DNA of 62,499 nucleotides. Origin: Latescibacteria bacterium UBA6620. GTDB taxonomy: Bacteria > Latescibacterota > UBA2968. Each line of letters starts with the position of its first letter. The stretch's first letter is position 1. The position numbers and the translations under genes are program-made. Below, piece after piece: positions 15,127-23,649 of the stretch. The DNA is taken from positions 1 through 62,499 of the forward strand of contig DJHM01000039.1 in the NCBI GenBank assembly GCA_002433075.1, written 5' to 3'. A model generated the notes under the pieces. The model was not told the DNA's origin, ran no database searches, and was given only the letters and a program-made list of their open reading frames with translations.

Positions 15127-18100
15127 TCAACTGTCTCCTGCGGCCTGCCCGAACAGCGCGGCGAATGCCAGAAAGTCAGCGAATCCGACCTCGCCGTCCT
15201 CGTTTAGATCGAACGTAACGTCCGTGGTCCCGAAAGCTACGGCGAACAACAGGAAATCGCCGAAATCGACTTCTCCGCTACCGTCGAAGTCAGCCCTGGC
15301 GGCCTCTGAGGAGGGCCCGAGAGTGAAGTCGAAGTGATCCAGGTCCAGGCGAACACCGGTCGTGTCGACGAGGTCCTCGGACAGGTCGAGACGATAGGTC
15401 AGATCCGCTCGGATAGAATCTGAGAAGGTCAGAACGATGCGTCTTCCCTGGCGGTCGAGGATGGCCGAGGAGGGATGCCCGAGGCCGTGGTCGAGAGTAA
15501 AGGCCGCGGGGGTCACCGAGACTGCATCGAGCGCTTCGGAAACGCCGACGGCGATGCTGTGAACTTCGAGGAGCGACACACCGGTGATCGAGGGGGCCGA
15601 TGTCGGGATCATTTCGAAGGGGGCAGACCGAACTGCAGTCTGGTCTGGGAGAAGGGCCTCGACCTCGTAGACCACGGGCACCCCGATGACGAGGCCTGAA
15701 TCGAAGAAGGATGAAGTCGTGGTTTCGCCCGTCAGCGTCTGTTCTCTCCCCAGGTTTCGATAGATGCGATATCCCGTCACGGCCTCGTCGTGCGTCCACC
15801 GGAGATGGACTGTCCCACCAAAGGGGCGCGCGAGGAGAATTTCGGGACGCCGAATCGATTCCGGGCCCGCCGTGCGCTCGAGGATCCGAACGGCACCCTC
15901 TGCGTTGTAGACGATCTCGGGAGCACCGTTCTGGTCGATGTCGGAGATGAGGGGGCGATGGGTCAGCGATGCTTCGCTGTGCCAGAAGGGTCGGTAGTTA
16001 TCCGGGCCGATGGCGCGTAACAGGTAGAGGTCGGGAAGCAAGCAGAGTGCGATGTCGGGGATCGAGTCTCCATCCAGGTCGCCCGTAGCGATCCCGTTGC
16101 CGGGTGTCAGGATGCCCGTCACGCGAATGCTCCACTCGATCTCGTAGGCATTGTCACCCGTCGGGCTCCAGATCTCGACGTGCCACGCACCGTTGAGTCC
16201 GTTATCGGCGTTCTCCCGCGCTCGGGCCACGACGAATTCCATGTTGCCGTCACCGTCCAGGTCTTCGCCTCCACCGATCCAACTCGCGTCGGTGGCGTCC
16301 TGTCCGTCCAGACGCCAGACTTCCGAAAAATCATTCTGGGCATTGGCTTCGAAGATCCACAGATCGCCATCGGCGTCACTGGCGAGAATGTCCACCCGCG
16401 AGTCTCCGTCCAGGTCTGCGACAACCACGCGGGGACCGATATCTCCATCGCCTGAACCGGAATCGGGCAGGAAAGGCAAATCGACGAAGGCCCCGTCGGA
16501 ACTGTCAATGATCTGGATTCCACGATCCGTCGCGCTTCGGGCCAGGATCTCGGCGTCGCCGTCGCCATCGACGTCGGCCAGCCCGAGACCCCACAAGCCG
16601 GTCCGATTCAGGAGCTCCGTCTGCGGCGCCACGCCTGACAGGAGCGAGATCTGGGCGATCGTCGTAGACAGGAGTTCGGGGTTCCCGTCCCCCGTGACAT
16701 CCCCCACGCTGTAAGGCAGTGCGCCGGACGGTGCCGTGAAGACTGGAGAAAACGTCCCGTCATCTGCACGTTCGTGGAGTTCCGTGGGGCTGAACGCGAC
16801 GCCCTCCACGTAGGGCATCAGTGCGATCTCGAGACGGCCGTCATCGTCGAAGTCCGCAGGACGGTCGGCCAGGAAACCATCGGGCAGCCCGCCGACTTCT
16901 TCGAACCCGAGGGTCGAGTATCGTGCGGGATCGATCTGGATCGTATCTGGGTCGGTGGTCGTCTGCCTTCCTGTCGGAGCGACGGCCACAATCCGATAGA
17001 CGAGGGTTCGACGGGGTCCTGGAATCTGGACGTCGTGAAGCGTGTGGACGATGGGGGAAGCCAGCGTATCGAGTGGGGCGCCATCGAGTTCGTCGAGGAC
17101 GAGAAATCCGGACGTGGGTTCTTCGGTCTCCCACTGGATGGTGGAAACCCTCCGGTCCCCGGCCAGTGTCGGGATGGTGGATGCGGTGAGGATGTTCGGT
17201 TCGGGTGTACGAGCGACGACGACGACACGGTCCTCGATGGGCCGGGCCTCACCGGCGATGTCGACCTCGAAGCGTACGACGACGGGAGTGGGGAGAAGAA
17301 TTGTGGGGAGCGTGATGGTGTGGGCAACGTCGGTGGCGTCGCTGCCACTTGAGACGAGAGTCCAGGCGGTCGGTGAGAGCCCTTCCCCCCAAGAGAGTCT
17401 GTAACCCGTTGCGGGGCCGGTTGCGGATGCGGCGACCTCGATGGTGGTCAGCGTTCCCGTGTCGTTGCCGGGCGCGTGTATTGTGGCTGTCGGTGGGAGC
17501 GCTGAATCGAGGGACATCCCCAGGGTGGCGGCATCGATCCGCCCGGCTCCCATTCGCTCATCCCATCCCGGGGACCCGAGGTCGATGGCGGTCGACGTCA
17601 GGGCTCCCCGGATCTGCTGCGCGTTCCAGGAAGGATCCCGGGCCAGGAGAAGGGCGGCCAGCCCGGTGACGTGGGGGGCGGCGAACGAAGTCCCCGACCG
17701 AACAGCATATGTGTTGTTCAATGCTGGACCGAGAATGCTCACGCCGGGCGCGACCAAATCGAGGCGCGGGCCGATGCTGCTGAAACTGGCGAGGCGATCG
17801 CCCGAATCGACGGCGCCGACGGTGATGACGCCGTTCGCCCTGGCCGGGAAGGTGACGGGAGATTCTCCGGTATTTCCTGCCGCGACAACGATGGTGACGC
17901 CTTGCTGGGTGGCAAGGCGGATCGCGTCCTGCAGGACGAACGCGCGGTCGGGTCCACCCCAACTGAAGTTGAGGAGCACGGCTCCGTTCTCTACGGCGTA
18001 GAGGATGCCGGCGGCGAGATCGTCTTCCTGAAGAAATGTTCCACCCTGCGAGAACGTGAGACCCGCCCGGATCGGCATCAACAGGCAATCCGCCACTCCG

Positions 18101-18825
18101 GCGATGCCGAGTCCGTTGTCGGAAACCGCGCCGACCACACCGGCAACCTGGGTGCCGTGGCCTGATTCGTCGCGTGGGTCGTTGTCCCGATCGACAAAGT
18201 CGCCCTGACCGGGCAGACTCGGCGCATCCGTGAAATCCCATCCGCGGATGTCGTCGATGTAGCCGTTTCCGTCGTCGTCCACACCTGTGACACCCTCCGC
18301 TTCGGCCTCGTTGATCCAGATGTTGCCGATCAGGTCTTCGTGTGTGTAGTCGATGCCCGAGTCGATGATGCCGACGAGGATCCGTCGATCGAGGGGACCA
18401 AGGAGGTCGCGAAGGGTGGACCATCCGATCCGGTCGAGAGGCTGTTCTCCGAACCGGGGGTCGTTCGGCTGGTCGAGGGTCCTGAAGAGATGATTGGGCT
18501 GGGCATACAGGACGTCGTCTCTCCTCGAGATGAGGGCGGCGACCTCCTGCGGACTGTGGCTGGACGAGAAAGTGACCCGGTAGGCCGGGGGCGTGGCAAG
18601 AGCGGGTTTGGTTCGGCTCGATGCCGGGGAAAAGATCGGTGTGACGTCCGTGATCCGGATGTCTTCCAACTCGACGAACAGGCTCGATGGTTTGGTCGAT
18701 GTGGAGGCGAAGCGAACGAGCACTTCGTTGGGTGTTGTATCGGGCTGTGCGTGAGCTGAAGCGAAGAGGACTACGGTAAGAAGGGCGGAGCGAACGATCG
18801 CAGGAATGAGGCGGAAACGCATCAT
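15127..18825 (-). CDS. Secreted multidomain subtilisin-like protease (S8) with FG-GAP repeats and EF-hand/dockerin-like tail
   Basis: A 1232-residue exported protein. A signal peptide (1-26, ending AHAQ) and a propeptide-like region lead to an S8 catalytic domain (about 130-420) with the triad Asp in GIIDSGIDYTHED (near 154), His in SGHGTQVAGV (near 222) and Ser in SGTSFAAPHVTG (near 378). Ig/FnIII-like segments come next, then a run of FG-GAP/VCBS-type repeats (DVDGDGDAEI, DLDGDSRVDI, DLDGDSIPDI; about 650-950) likely to form a beta-propeller. A fibronectin-like and an SbsA-type Ig-like region follow. The C-terminus has two calcium-loop repeats, DFDGSGEVDFGDF and DLNEDGEVGFADF, resembling dockerin. 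It is coupled to the MFS gene by an ATGA overlap. Extracellular protein degradation or adhesion is inferred. Confidence 0.85.
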   Translation of the reverse strand: MMRFRLIPAIVRSALLTVVLFASAHAQPDTTPNEVLVRFASTSTKPSSLFVELEDIRITDVTPIFSPASSRTKPALATPPAYRVTFSSSHSPQEVAALISRRDDVLYAQPNHLFRTLDQPNDPRFGEQPLDRIGWSTLRDLLGPLDRRILVGIIDSGIDYTHEDLIGNIWINEAEAEGVTGVDDDGNGYIDDIRGWDFTDAPSLPGQGDFVDRDNDPRDESGHGTQVAGVVGAVSDNGLGIAGVADCLLMPIRAGLTFSQGGTFLQEDDLAAGILYAVENGAVLLNFSWGGPDRAFVLQDAIRLATQQGVTIVVAAGNTGESPVTFPARANGVITVGAVDSGDRLASFSSIGPRLDLVAPGVSILGPALNNTYAVRSGTSFAAPHVTGLAALLLARDPSWNAQQIRGALTSTAIDLGSPGWDERMGAGRIDAATLGMSLDSALPPTATIHAPGNDTGTLTTIEVAASATGPATGYRLSWGEGLSPTAWTLVSSGSDATDVAHTITLPTILLPTPVVVRFEVDIAGEARPIEDRVVVVARTPEPNILTASTIPTLAGDRRVSTIQWETEEPTSGFLVLDELDGAPLDTLASPIVHTLHDVQIPGPRRTLVYRIVAVAPTGRQTTTDPDTIQIDPARYSTLGFEEVGGLPDGFLADRPADFDDDGRLEIALMPYVEGVAFSPTELHERADDGTFSPVFTAPSGALPYSVGDVTGDGNPELLSTTIAQISLLSGVAPQTELLNRTGLWGLGLADVDGDGDAEILARSATDRGIQIIDSSDGAFVDLPFLPDSGSGDGDIGPRVVVADLDGDSRVDILASDADGDLWIFEANAQNDFSEVWRLDGQDATDASWIGGGEDLDGDGNMEFVVARARENADNGLNGAWHVEIWSPTGDNAYEIEWSIRVTGILTPGNGIATGDLDGDSIPDIALCLLPDLYLLRAIGPDNYRPFWHSEASLTHRPLISDIDQNGAPEIVYNAEGAVRILERTAGPESIRRPEILLARPFGGTVHLRWTHDEAVTGYRIYRNLGREQTLTGETTTSSFFDSGLVIGVPVVYEVEALLPDQTAVRSAPFEMIPTSAPSITGVSLLEVHSIAVGVSEALDAVSVTPAAFTLDHGLGHPSSAILDRQGRRIVLTFSDSIRADLTYRLDLSEDLVDTTGVRLDLDHFDFTLGPSSEAARADFDGSGEVDFGDFLLFAVAFGTTDVTFDLNEDGEVGFADFLAFAALFGQAAGDS

Positions 18826-20024
18826 TGTTTTACGACGTCCGGCGGTTTCAGCCGGTTCCCTTCGTCCGAGCCTGATGGTAACGCGGCGACCAGCAGAGCG
18901 GCAGGAAACATGAACATCGACACCCCTGCCAGGGCGATCGGGAGCGACGCGAATTCAGCGAGCCGGCCGACGAGAGGCATCATTAGTCCTGCGGTGCCCC
19001 AGCTGAAGCCCATCACGACTCCCGTCGCTGTGCTTGTATTCCTGGGCATAATCTGTTGTGCGAGGACGATGTTAGTGGTGATGCCCAGGTCGAACAGGAA
19101 ACCGGCGAGAAAGAACGTGGGAATCGTCAGTCCTCCGGCGACGAAGCAGAACAAGATGTGACACGCTCCCGAAGTCGCGTTGGAGAATGCCAGCAGTCCT
19201 CGTGCGGAGACCCGGTCGGCCAGGTATCCACCACAGATCCGGCCTAGGGTACTGCTAATGAGATATCCCGAGAGCACCCATCCGATTTTGGCGGTCGGCC
19301 AGCCCCGACTGGCTCCGATCAGGGCGATGAAACTGACGAAACCCGTGTGGGTGAGCGACCTCAGGACGCTGATGCCGTAGAGCGTCCAGAGCGGGCGGAT
19401 CTCCTTGCCCCGAAGCGCCTTCAACGAGAGCCCGCCCGAACCCGAGGTCTCGGTGGGAGGCTGCGCCCGTCCGGTCAGGTAGAGCAGGCCAAAAACGATC
19501 ACCCCTGGGAAGACGCATATCCACATCTGCTCGATGCCGAATCGTTCGACGATCTGGGTGGCCGTGATCGGGCCGATCGACATCCCGAAGGTGCCTCCGG
19601 TCAGGAAGATGGCCATCGTCAAGTTCGAGCGCCCTGGAAGGAAGCTGGTGACGAGGCCACCGGCCGTTGGATGGAAGAGGGAGGAGCCGAGGGAGGCCAG
19701 GACCAGAGAGGCCGTGAGGACGTAGACCGTGGGGGCAAATCCGATCGACGAAATGAATACGCCGCACAGGAGCACGCCCAGGCCAGCCAGAACGAGTCGG
19801 TTTCGGCCGTCCGAGAAGTATCCCATCAGGGGCTGAGCGATGGCTCCGCAGACGGACACGAATGAGGGGAGGAAGGAGGTCTGGAATAGGGACAGGCGGA
19901 AGTGAGACTTAAAGACCGCGTAGAGGGGCGGCGGCATCAACATATAAAAGTCAACCGCCGCATGGGCCAGCGTCAGCAGCCACACACGGCGGAAGGAACC
20001 TTCCGGTTGCTGTGTTTCGCTCAC
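18822..20024 (-). CDS. MFS transporter, fosmidomycin-resistance (Fsr) type
   Basis: A 400-residue inner-membrane protein with about twelve hydrophobic helices. Recognisable segments include AHAAVDFYMLMPPPLYAVF in helix 1, QPLMGYFSDG between helices 2 and 3 (the MFS motif A region), GLGSSLFHPTAGGLV-like ASLGSSLFHPTAGG and GYLADRVSARG in the second half. The FHP motif with the early helix is what I associate with Fsr/YfnH-type drug exporters; the actual substrate is unknown. GTG 20024 overlaps the cbiX-like stop (GTGA), and its own stop overlaps the subtilase start, making a three-gene chain of unrelated functions that are nonetheless translationally linked. Confidence 0.8.
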   Translation of the reverse strand: MSETQQPEGSFRRVWLLTLAHAAVDFYMLMPPPLYAVFKSHFRLSLFQTSFLPSFVSVCGAIAQPLMGYFSDGRNRLVLAGLGVLLCGVFISSIGFAPTVYVLTASLVLASLGSSLFHPTAGGLVTSFLPGRSNLTMAIFLTGGTFGMSIGPITATQIVERFGIEQMWICVFPGVIVFGLLYLTGRAQPPTETSGSGGLSLKALRGKEIRPLWTLYGISVLRSLTHTGFVSFIALIGASRGWPTAKIGWVLSGYLISSTLGRICGGYLADRVSARGLLAFSNATSGACHILFCFVAGGLTIPTFFLAGFLFDLGITTNIVLAQQIMPRNTSTATGVVMGFSWGTAGLMMPLVGRLAEFASLPIALAGVSMFMFPAALLVAALPSGSDEGNRLKPPDVVKQ

Positions 20025-20407
20025 CCGGCGCTCTCCAACGGCTGGTTCTGGAGTAGACCGGCACGTTCCAGGACGACTTCGCCGATCTTGTCGTGGATGC
20101 CAAGAGGACCCGTGACGCGCACGCTCACACCGCACCGCTCCGCCGCGGCCCGGGCCAGCCGCGGTATATCTTCGGTCGCGTGGCGGCCCGGCGACAGCAT
20201 ATAGGGATGAATGACGATGTCGGTCGCCCCTTCCTCCGAGCACGCGCGGACTCCGTCCTCGATCGTGGGGTCGGCGAGCTCCATATGGGCGATGTGAACG
20301 ATCAGATCCGTGCGCTGGCGCCGGATTACTTCGGCGACGCCTTCGAGCATCTCGTTGGCTTCCTGCCGGCGAGACCCGTGATCGACGATGAGGAGTGCGG
20401 TGGACAT
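20021..20407 (-). CDS. cbiX: Short CbiX/SirB-type sirohydrochlorin chelatase
   Basis: A 128-residue protein of the CbiX-small class, which forms homodimers and inserts cobalt (or iron, nickel) into sirohydrochlorin. LLIVDHGSRR at the N-terminus and IHPYMLSPGRHATEDIP carry the two metal-binding histidine regions, and HMELADPTIEDGVRAC is also conserved. No other cobalamin or siroheme genes are in the window, so it could serve siroheme, B12 or, as a ferrochelatase-fold protein, another nickel or iron tetrapyrrole. It begins the cbiX-MFS-subtilase chain. No cobalamin riboswitch is apparent in the 100 bases upstream. Confidence 0.85.
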   Translation of the reverse strand: MSTALLIVDHGSRRQEANEMLEGVAEVIRRQRTDLIVHIAHMELADPTIEDGVRACSEEGATDIVIHPYMLSPGRHATEDIPRLARAAAERCGVSVRVTGPLGIHDKIGEVVLERAGLLQNQPLESAG

Positions 20408-20510
20408 CTTCCTTTCCCTTTCAATTGTGGGCTAGGATACCCATTTCGAAGTCAGCGGTCAATCGCCACCGTTCTCCCGAGTGGGTGATAAATCGATCAT
20501 TTGCACTTTG

Positions 20511-21461
20511 TTAGGAGTTCCCGCTCGTGCCGAGGATCGCCTGGATATCGACATAGACCGACTCGGGCGAGAGTGCGGCCATCGTGTCGTCGGGGGCTGT
20601 GACGACGCGGACGCAGCTGCCCCGAGGAGCCCAGATTTCTGGTCGGGTCGGGCCGAACATCACCACGGTCGGCGCGCCGGTTGCGGCGGCCAGATGGCTG
20701 GGTCCCGTATCGCAGCCGAGATACAGATCGCATTCGGCGTAGAGCGCGGCAAGCATCGGAAGATCGATGGGATCGAGGGGGAAGACGGGAGCATCCGCCT
20801 CCCGGCTGATGGTGGTGGCCAGATCCCCATCGGCCGGGCCGCCCGTCACGATGACGGGCCACTCCCTCTCTACCCAAAGCCTTTCGGCGATGTCCACGAA
20901 CGAGCGAGAGGGCCAGAGTTTGTGCGACCCTCCGGCCCCGGCGTGGAAGACAGCGTGAGGACCGTCGATCGCGAGCTCTTTCCGGATCGACCGGACGGCG
21001 TGTGTCGTGTCTTCGTCTGGAACGATGGAAGGTGTCGTGTGGGGGATGTTCAGGTTGAGCGATCGGATTGGGTCGAGCAGATGGTCGACGGCGTGCGTGT
21101 GTTCGTCTTCGGGCGGTCTGGGAGGGTGAAACAGTGTCCGTTTCACACCGAGCCGCCCAAAATTCTCGTTCACCACGCCGTCGGGGTCGTTCATATAGGC
21201 GAGAACGAGGTCCGTGTCGGCGAGGATGGGATCCAGGAGCGTCAGGTCGCTGTCCCGTGCGAACAGGGCGGACCACTGAGCGGAATCGACGTCGTGGATG
21301 CGGTTGACCTTGGGCTGCGCGAAGACGGCCCGTTCGGGATACCCCACAAGGTCGATCGAGGCGGACGGGAAGGCCGCGCGAAGCGCCGCGATCGCCGGGA
21401 GGGAAACGATAAAATCTCCGACGGCGCCGGACCGGAAGATGAGGATGCGTTGAATTGACAC
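20511..21461 (-). CDS. Glycosyltransferase family 9 (heptosyltransferase-like)
   Basis: A 316-residue GT-B fold enzyme. The N-terminus RILIFRSGAVGDFIVSLPAIAALRAAFP is the hallmark of ADP-heptose:LPS heptosyltransferases. The C-terminal donor-binding half has VFHAGAGGSHKLWP, VTGGPADGDLA, LPMLAALYAECDLYLGCDTGPSHLAAATGAP and VMFGPTRPEIW. It would act at the cytoplasmic face of the inner membrane on LPS core or another cell-surface glycan. It stands alone, divergent from the ThuA gene, rather than in an LPS cluster, so the precise acceptor cannot be told. Confidence 0.9.
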   Translation of the reverse strand: MSIQRILIFRSGAVGDFIVSLPAIAALRAAFPSASIDLVGYPERAVFAQPKVNRIHDVDSAQWSALFARDSDLTLLDPILADTDLVLAYMNDPDGVVNENFGRLGVKRTLFHPPRPPEDEHTHAVDHLLDPIRSLNLNIPHTTPSIVPDEDTTHAVRSIRKELAIDGPHAVFHAGAGGSHKLWPSRSFVDIAERLWVEREWPVIVTGGPADGDLATTISREADAPVFPLDPIDLPMLAALYAECDLYLGCDTGPSHLAAATGAPTVVMFGPTRPEIWAPRGSCVRVVTAPDDTMAALSPESVYVDIQAILGTSGNS

Positions 21462-21556
21462 GGTTCGATGCTCAAGTCATATTGAACGCCGCTTCGTTTT
21501 TCGGGCCCGGATGCACGCGGGACCCACACCTGTGGTTCGTGACCCTGGAGGCTACG

Positions 21557-22195
21557 ATGAAGGTGCTTGTACTGTCCGGTGAAAACCATCGATTCAATCT
21601 GAGCGCGCCGATCATCGCCGAGTTCCTGTCCAGCGATAGCGATCTCTATGTCGAAACGACGGATGACAAGGACGCACTGAAATCGCTCGATGGCAATGAC
21701 GCGGTCGTGTTCGGAACCGGATTCACGCGTACAGAGCGAAAAGATGATGGAACGGTCGAACGATTTGACGACCTGACGTCGGATCAGGAGGCGGGGCTCT
21801 TCGCCTTCGTCGAGGCGGGCGGCGGCCTGGTCGGCATCCACGGTACGGCGTGGTGGATTCCGAGCCGAACGGTGCCGCTGATCGGCGGCCACGCCAATTG
21901 GCATCCGCCGGGGTTGACGTTCAACGTGGAGATCGACGATGAATCCCACCCGATTACGGACGGCGTCGGCACATTCGAAGTAGATGACGAGATCTATATG
22001 TCGGCCTGGGACCCGGGTATTCACGTTCTGGCCAGCGCCGAATGGGCAGAAAAGCGCCACCCTCTCGCTTGGACACAGTCGTTCGGAAAGGGTCGGGTGT
22101 TCTACACCGCGCTCGGGCACGGTCCCGATACGTTCGAACGACCCGCAATGCAGAAGCTGATGACCCAAGGGACTCGATGGGCGGCTGCCGCCTGA
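21557..22195 (+). CDS. ThuA-like domain protein
   Basis: A 212-residue protein with a glutamine-amidotransferase-like ThuA fold, named for the trehalose utilisation gene and frequently found near sugar oxidoreductases. Segments: MKVLVLSGENHRF, ALKSLDGNDAVVFG, EAGGGLVGIHGTAWW (the position of the nucleophile elbow), HPPGLTFNVEIDDESHPIT and GKGRVFYTALGHGPDTF. No signal peptide. ATG 21557 is chosen over an upstream start at 21455 because GGAGG precedes it and conservation starts there. It is a single-gene unit; the enzymatic activity of the family is not established. Confidence 0.85.
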   Translation: MKVLVLSGENHRFNLSAPIIAEFLSSDSDLYVETTDDKDALKSLDGNDAVVFGTGFTRTERKDDGTVERFDDLTSDQEAGLFAFVEAGGGLVGIHGTAWWIPSRTVPLIGGHANWHPPGLTFNVEIDDESHPITDGVGTFEVDDEIYMSAWDPGIHVLASAEWAEKRHPLAWTQSFGKGRVFYTALGHGPDTFERPAMQKLMTQGTRWAAAA

Positions 22196-22376
22196 GCTAA
22201 CGGTGATCCCGGTCACCTTCACGAGGCTTTTACACGTTGAATCTTAGCAGGGACTTGTGAGAGTTTCGTGATACTTCGATCGCCGTTTGTTCGTCTATTC
22301 AGTGTGAGCCCGGAGGTCAACCCGTTCGAGACCGGGACCGAAGCGTAATGGATGGACGAGAGGAAAGGAGGCCTAC

Positions 22377-23426
22377 GTGAAATCCCTACTTCTGGCGATC
22401 GTGGTGATGATTGGTGTAGACTACGGAAAGGGTGCGGCAATGGACAAGGCGACATTTGCGGGAGGATGCTTCTGGTGCGTCGAAGCGCCGTTCGAGAAGC
22501 TCCCTGGTGTGAAGGAAGTGCTGTCCGGATACACGGGCGGTCACGTGGAAAATCCGAGTTACAAGCAGGTCACGAGCGGTACGACGGGGCACCTGGAAGC
22601 GGTTCAGGTGACGTTCGATCCAGCGGAGATCAGCTACGAACAACTGGTCGAGGCGTTCTGGATGATGTTCGATCCGACGGATGCGGGTGGTTCGTTCTAC
22701 GATCGGGGCGAACAGTACACGTCCGCGATTTTCTACCACGACGAGGCGCAGCGGGTGGCGGCAGAGGCGTCCAAGAAGGCGCTCGAGGAATCGGTCCGTT
22801 TCGAGAAGCCGATCGTGACGCCCATCATCCCCGCGGAGCGGTTTTTCGTAGCCGAGCATTACCATCAGGACTACTACAAGAAGGAACCCGCCCACTACAA
22901 TCGGTATCGTACAGGTTCGGGCAGGGACCGGTTCATCGAAGCTCACTGGGGTGATGAGAAGATGATGGCCACAGCGACACCCAACGGGAATTACTCCAAG
23001 CCCGATGACGAAGACATCAAGGCGAAGCTGACCGATCTGCAGTATCAGGTGACGCAGCACGAAGGCACAGAGCCGCCCTTCCGGAACGAATACTGGGATA
23101 ACAAACAGGACGGAATCTATGTCGACATCGTGTCCGGGGAGCCGCTCTTCAGTTCGAAGGACAAATACAAATCGGGGACAGGTTGGCCGAGCTTCATCCG
23201 ACCGCTCGAGCCAGATCACATTGTCGAGAAGACCGACTACAAGCTGATCTGGCCTCGCACGGAAGTTCGGAGCAAATATGGAGATTCGCATCTCGGTCAC
23301 GTATTCAACGACGGGCCGGAGCCCACGGGGCTGCGATACTGTATGAATTCGGCAGCGATGCGATTCATCCCGGTGGGGGAGTTCGAGGAGGCGGGGTATG
23401 GGGAGTATGTGAGGTTGTTTGAGTAG
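22377..23426 (+). CDS. msrAB: Bifunctional peptide methionine sulfoxide reductase MsrA/MsrB
   Basis: A 349-residue fusion that repairs both stereoisomers of methionine sulfoxide. The MsrA part (about 22-185) has the catalytic GGCFWCVE and GYTGGHVENPSY, the DPTDAGGSFYDRGEQY region and AEHYHQDYY. The MsrB part (about 215-345) has SGTGWPSF, HLGHVFNDGPEPTGLRYCMN with the catalytic Cys, and lacks both CxxC pairs that bind structural zinc in many MsrBs (the region reads GIYVDIVSGEPLFS). A short hydrophobic N-terminus (1-21, MKSLLLAIVVMIGV) may be a signal sequence, so a periplasmic location is possible. GTG 22377 follows a strong GGAGG site. Confidence 0.95.
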   Translation: MKSLLLAIVVMIGVDYGKGAAMDKATFAGGCFWCVEAPFEKLPGVKEVLSGYTGGHVENPSYKQVTSGTTGHLEAVQVTFDPAEISYEQLVEAFWMMFDPTDAGGSFYDRGEQYTSAIFYHDEAQRVAAEASKKALEESVRFEKPIVTPIIPAERFFVAEHYHQDYYKKEPAHYNRYRTGSGRDRFIEAHWGDEKMMATATPNGNYSKPDDEDIKAKLTDLQYQVTQHEGTEPPFRNEYWDNKQDGIYVDIVSGEPLFSSKDKYKSGTGWPSFIRPLEPDHIVEKTDYKLIWPRTEVRSKYGDSHLGHVFNDGPEPTGLRYCMNSAAMRFIPVGEFEEAGYGEYVRLFE

Positions 23427-23503
23427 TACTTGATAGGGGTGGGGGTGTCCTCCTCAACAGTTGACGGTGGGCGGTAGGCAGAAAAACCCCTTCGCCCGGC
23501 TTC

Positions 23504-23528
23504 GGTGGGAGCGGTCTCCGAACCGCGA
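23504..23528 (+). repeat. REP-like element copy 1
   Basis: The sequence GGTGGGAGCGGTCTCCGAAC followed by CGCGA can form a small hairpin (CGGT with ACCG). It resembles the GTAGGAGCG-type extragenic palindromes known from Pseudomonas and other bacteria, and matches a second copy at 42838-42861. Confidence 0.5.
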
Positions 23529-23564
23529 ACCAAGGCAGTCGGGAGGTGGGAGAACGACCCAGTG

Positions 23565-23608
23565 AAAAGCAAAGCGTCCTTCGAGCGATCGAGGGGCGCT
23601 TTGCTTTT
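23565..23608. terminator. Strong bidirectional terminator
   Basis: AAAAGCAAAGCG (23565-23576) pairs exactly with CGCTTTGCTTTT (23597-23608), and the stem is extended by three or four inner pairs. It separates msrAB from the methyltransferase-TPR gene. Confidence 0.75.
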
Positions 23609-23649
23609 GGCGAGTTGACCGCCTGTTGCGATCGGGCTATCGTGAGGGA

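Noticed and set aside
22305..22345. tRNA T-arm-like sequence (CCCGTTCGAGACCGGG)
   Set aside because: Stem does not pair in the canonical 5+7 form, and no acceptor, D or anticodon arm surrounds it.
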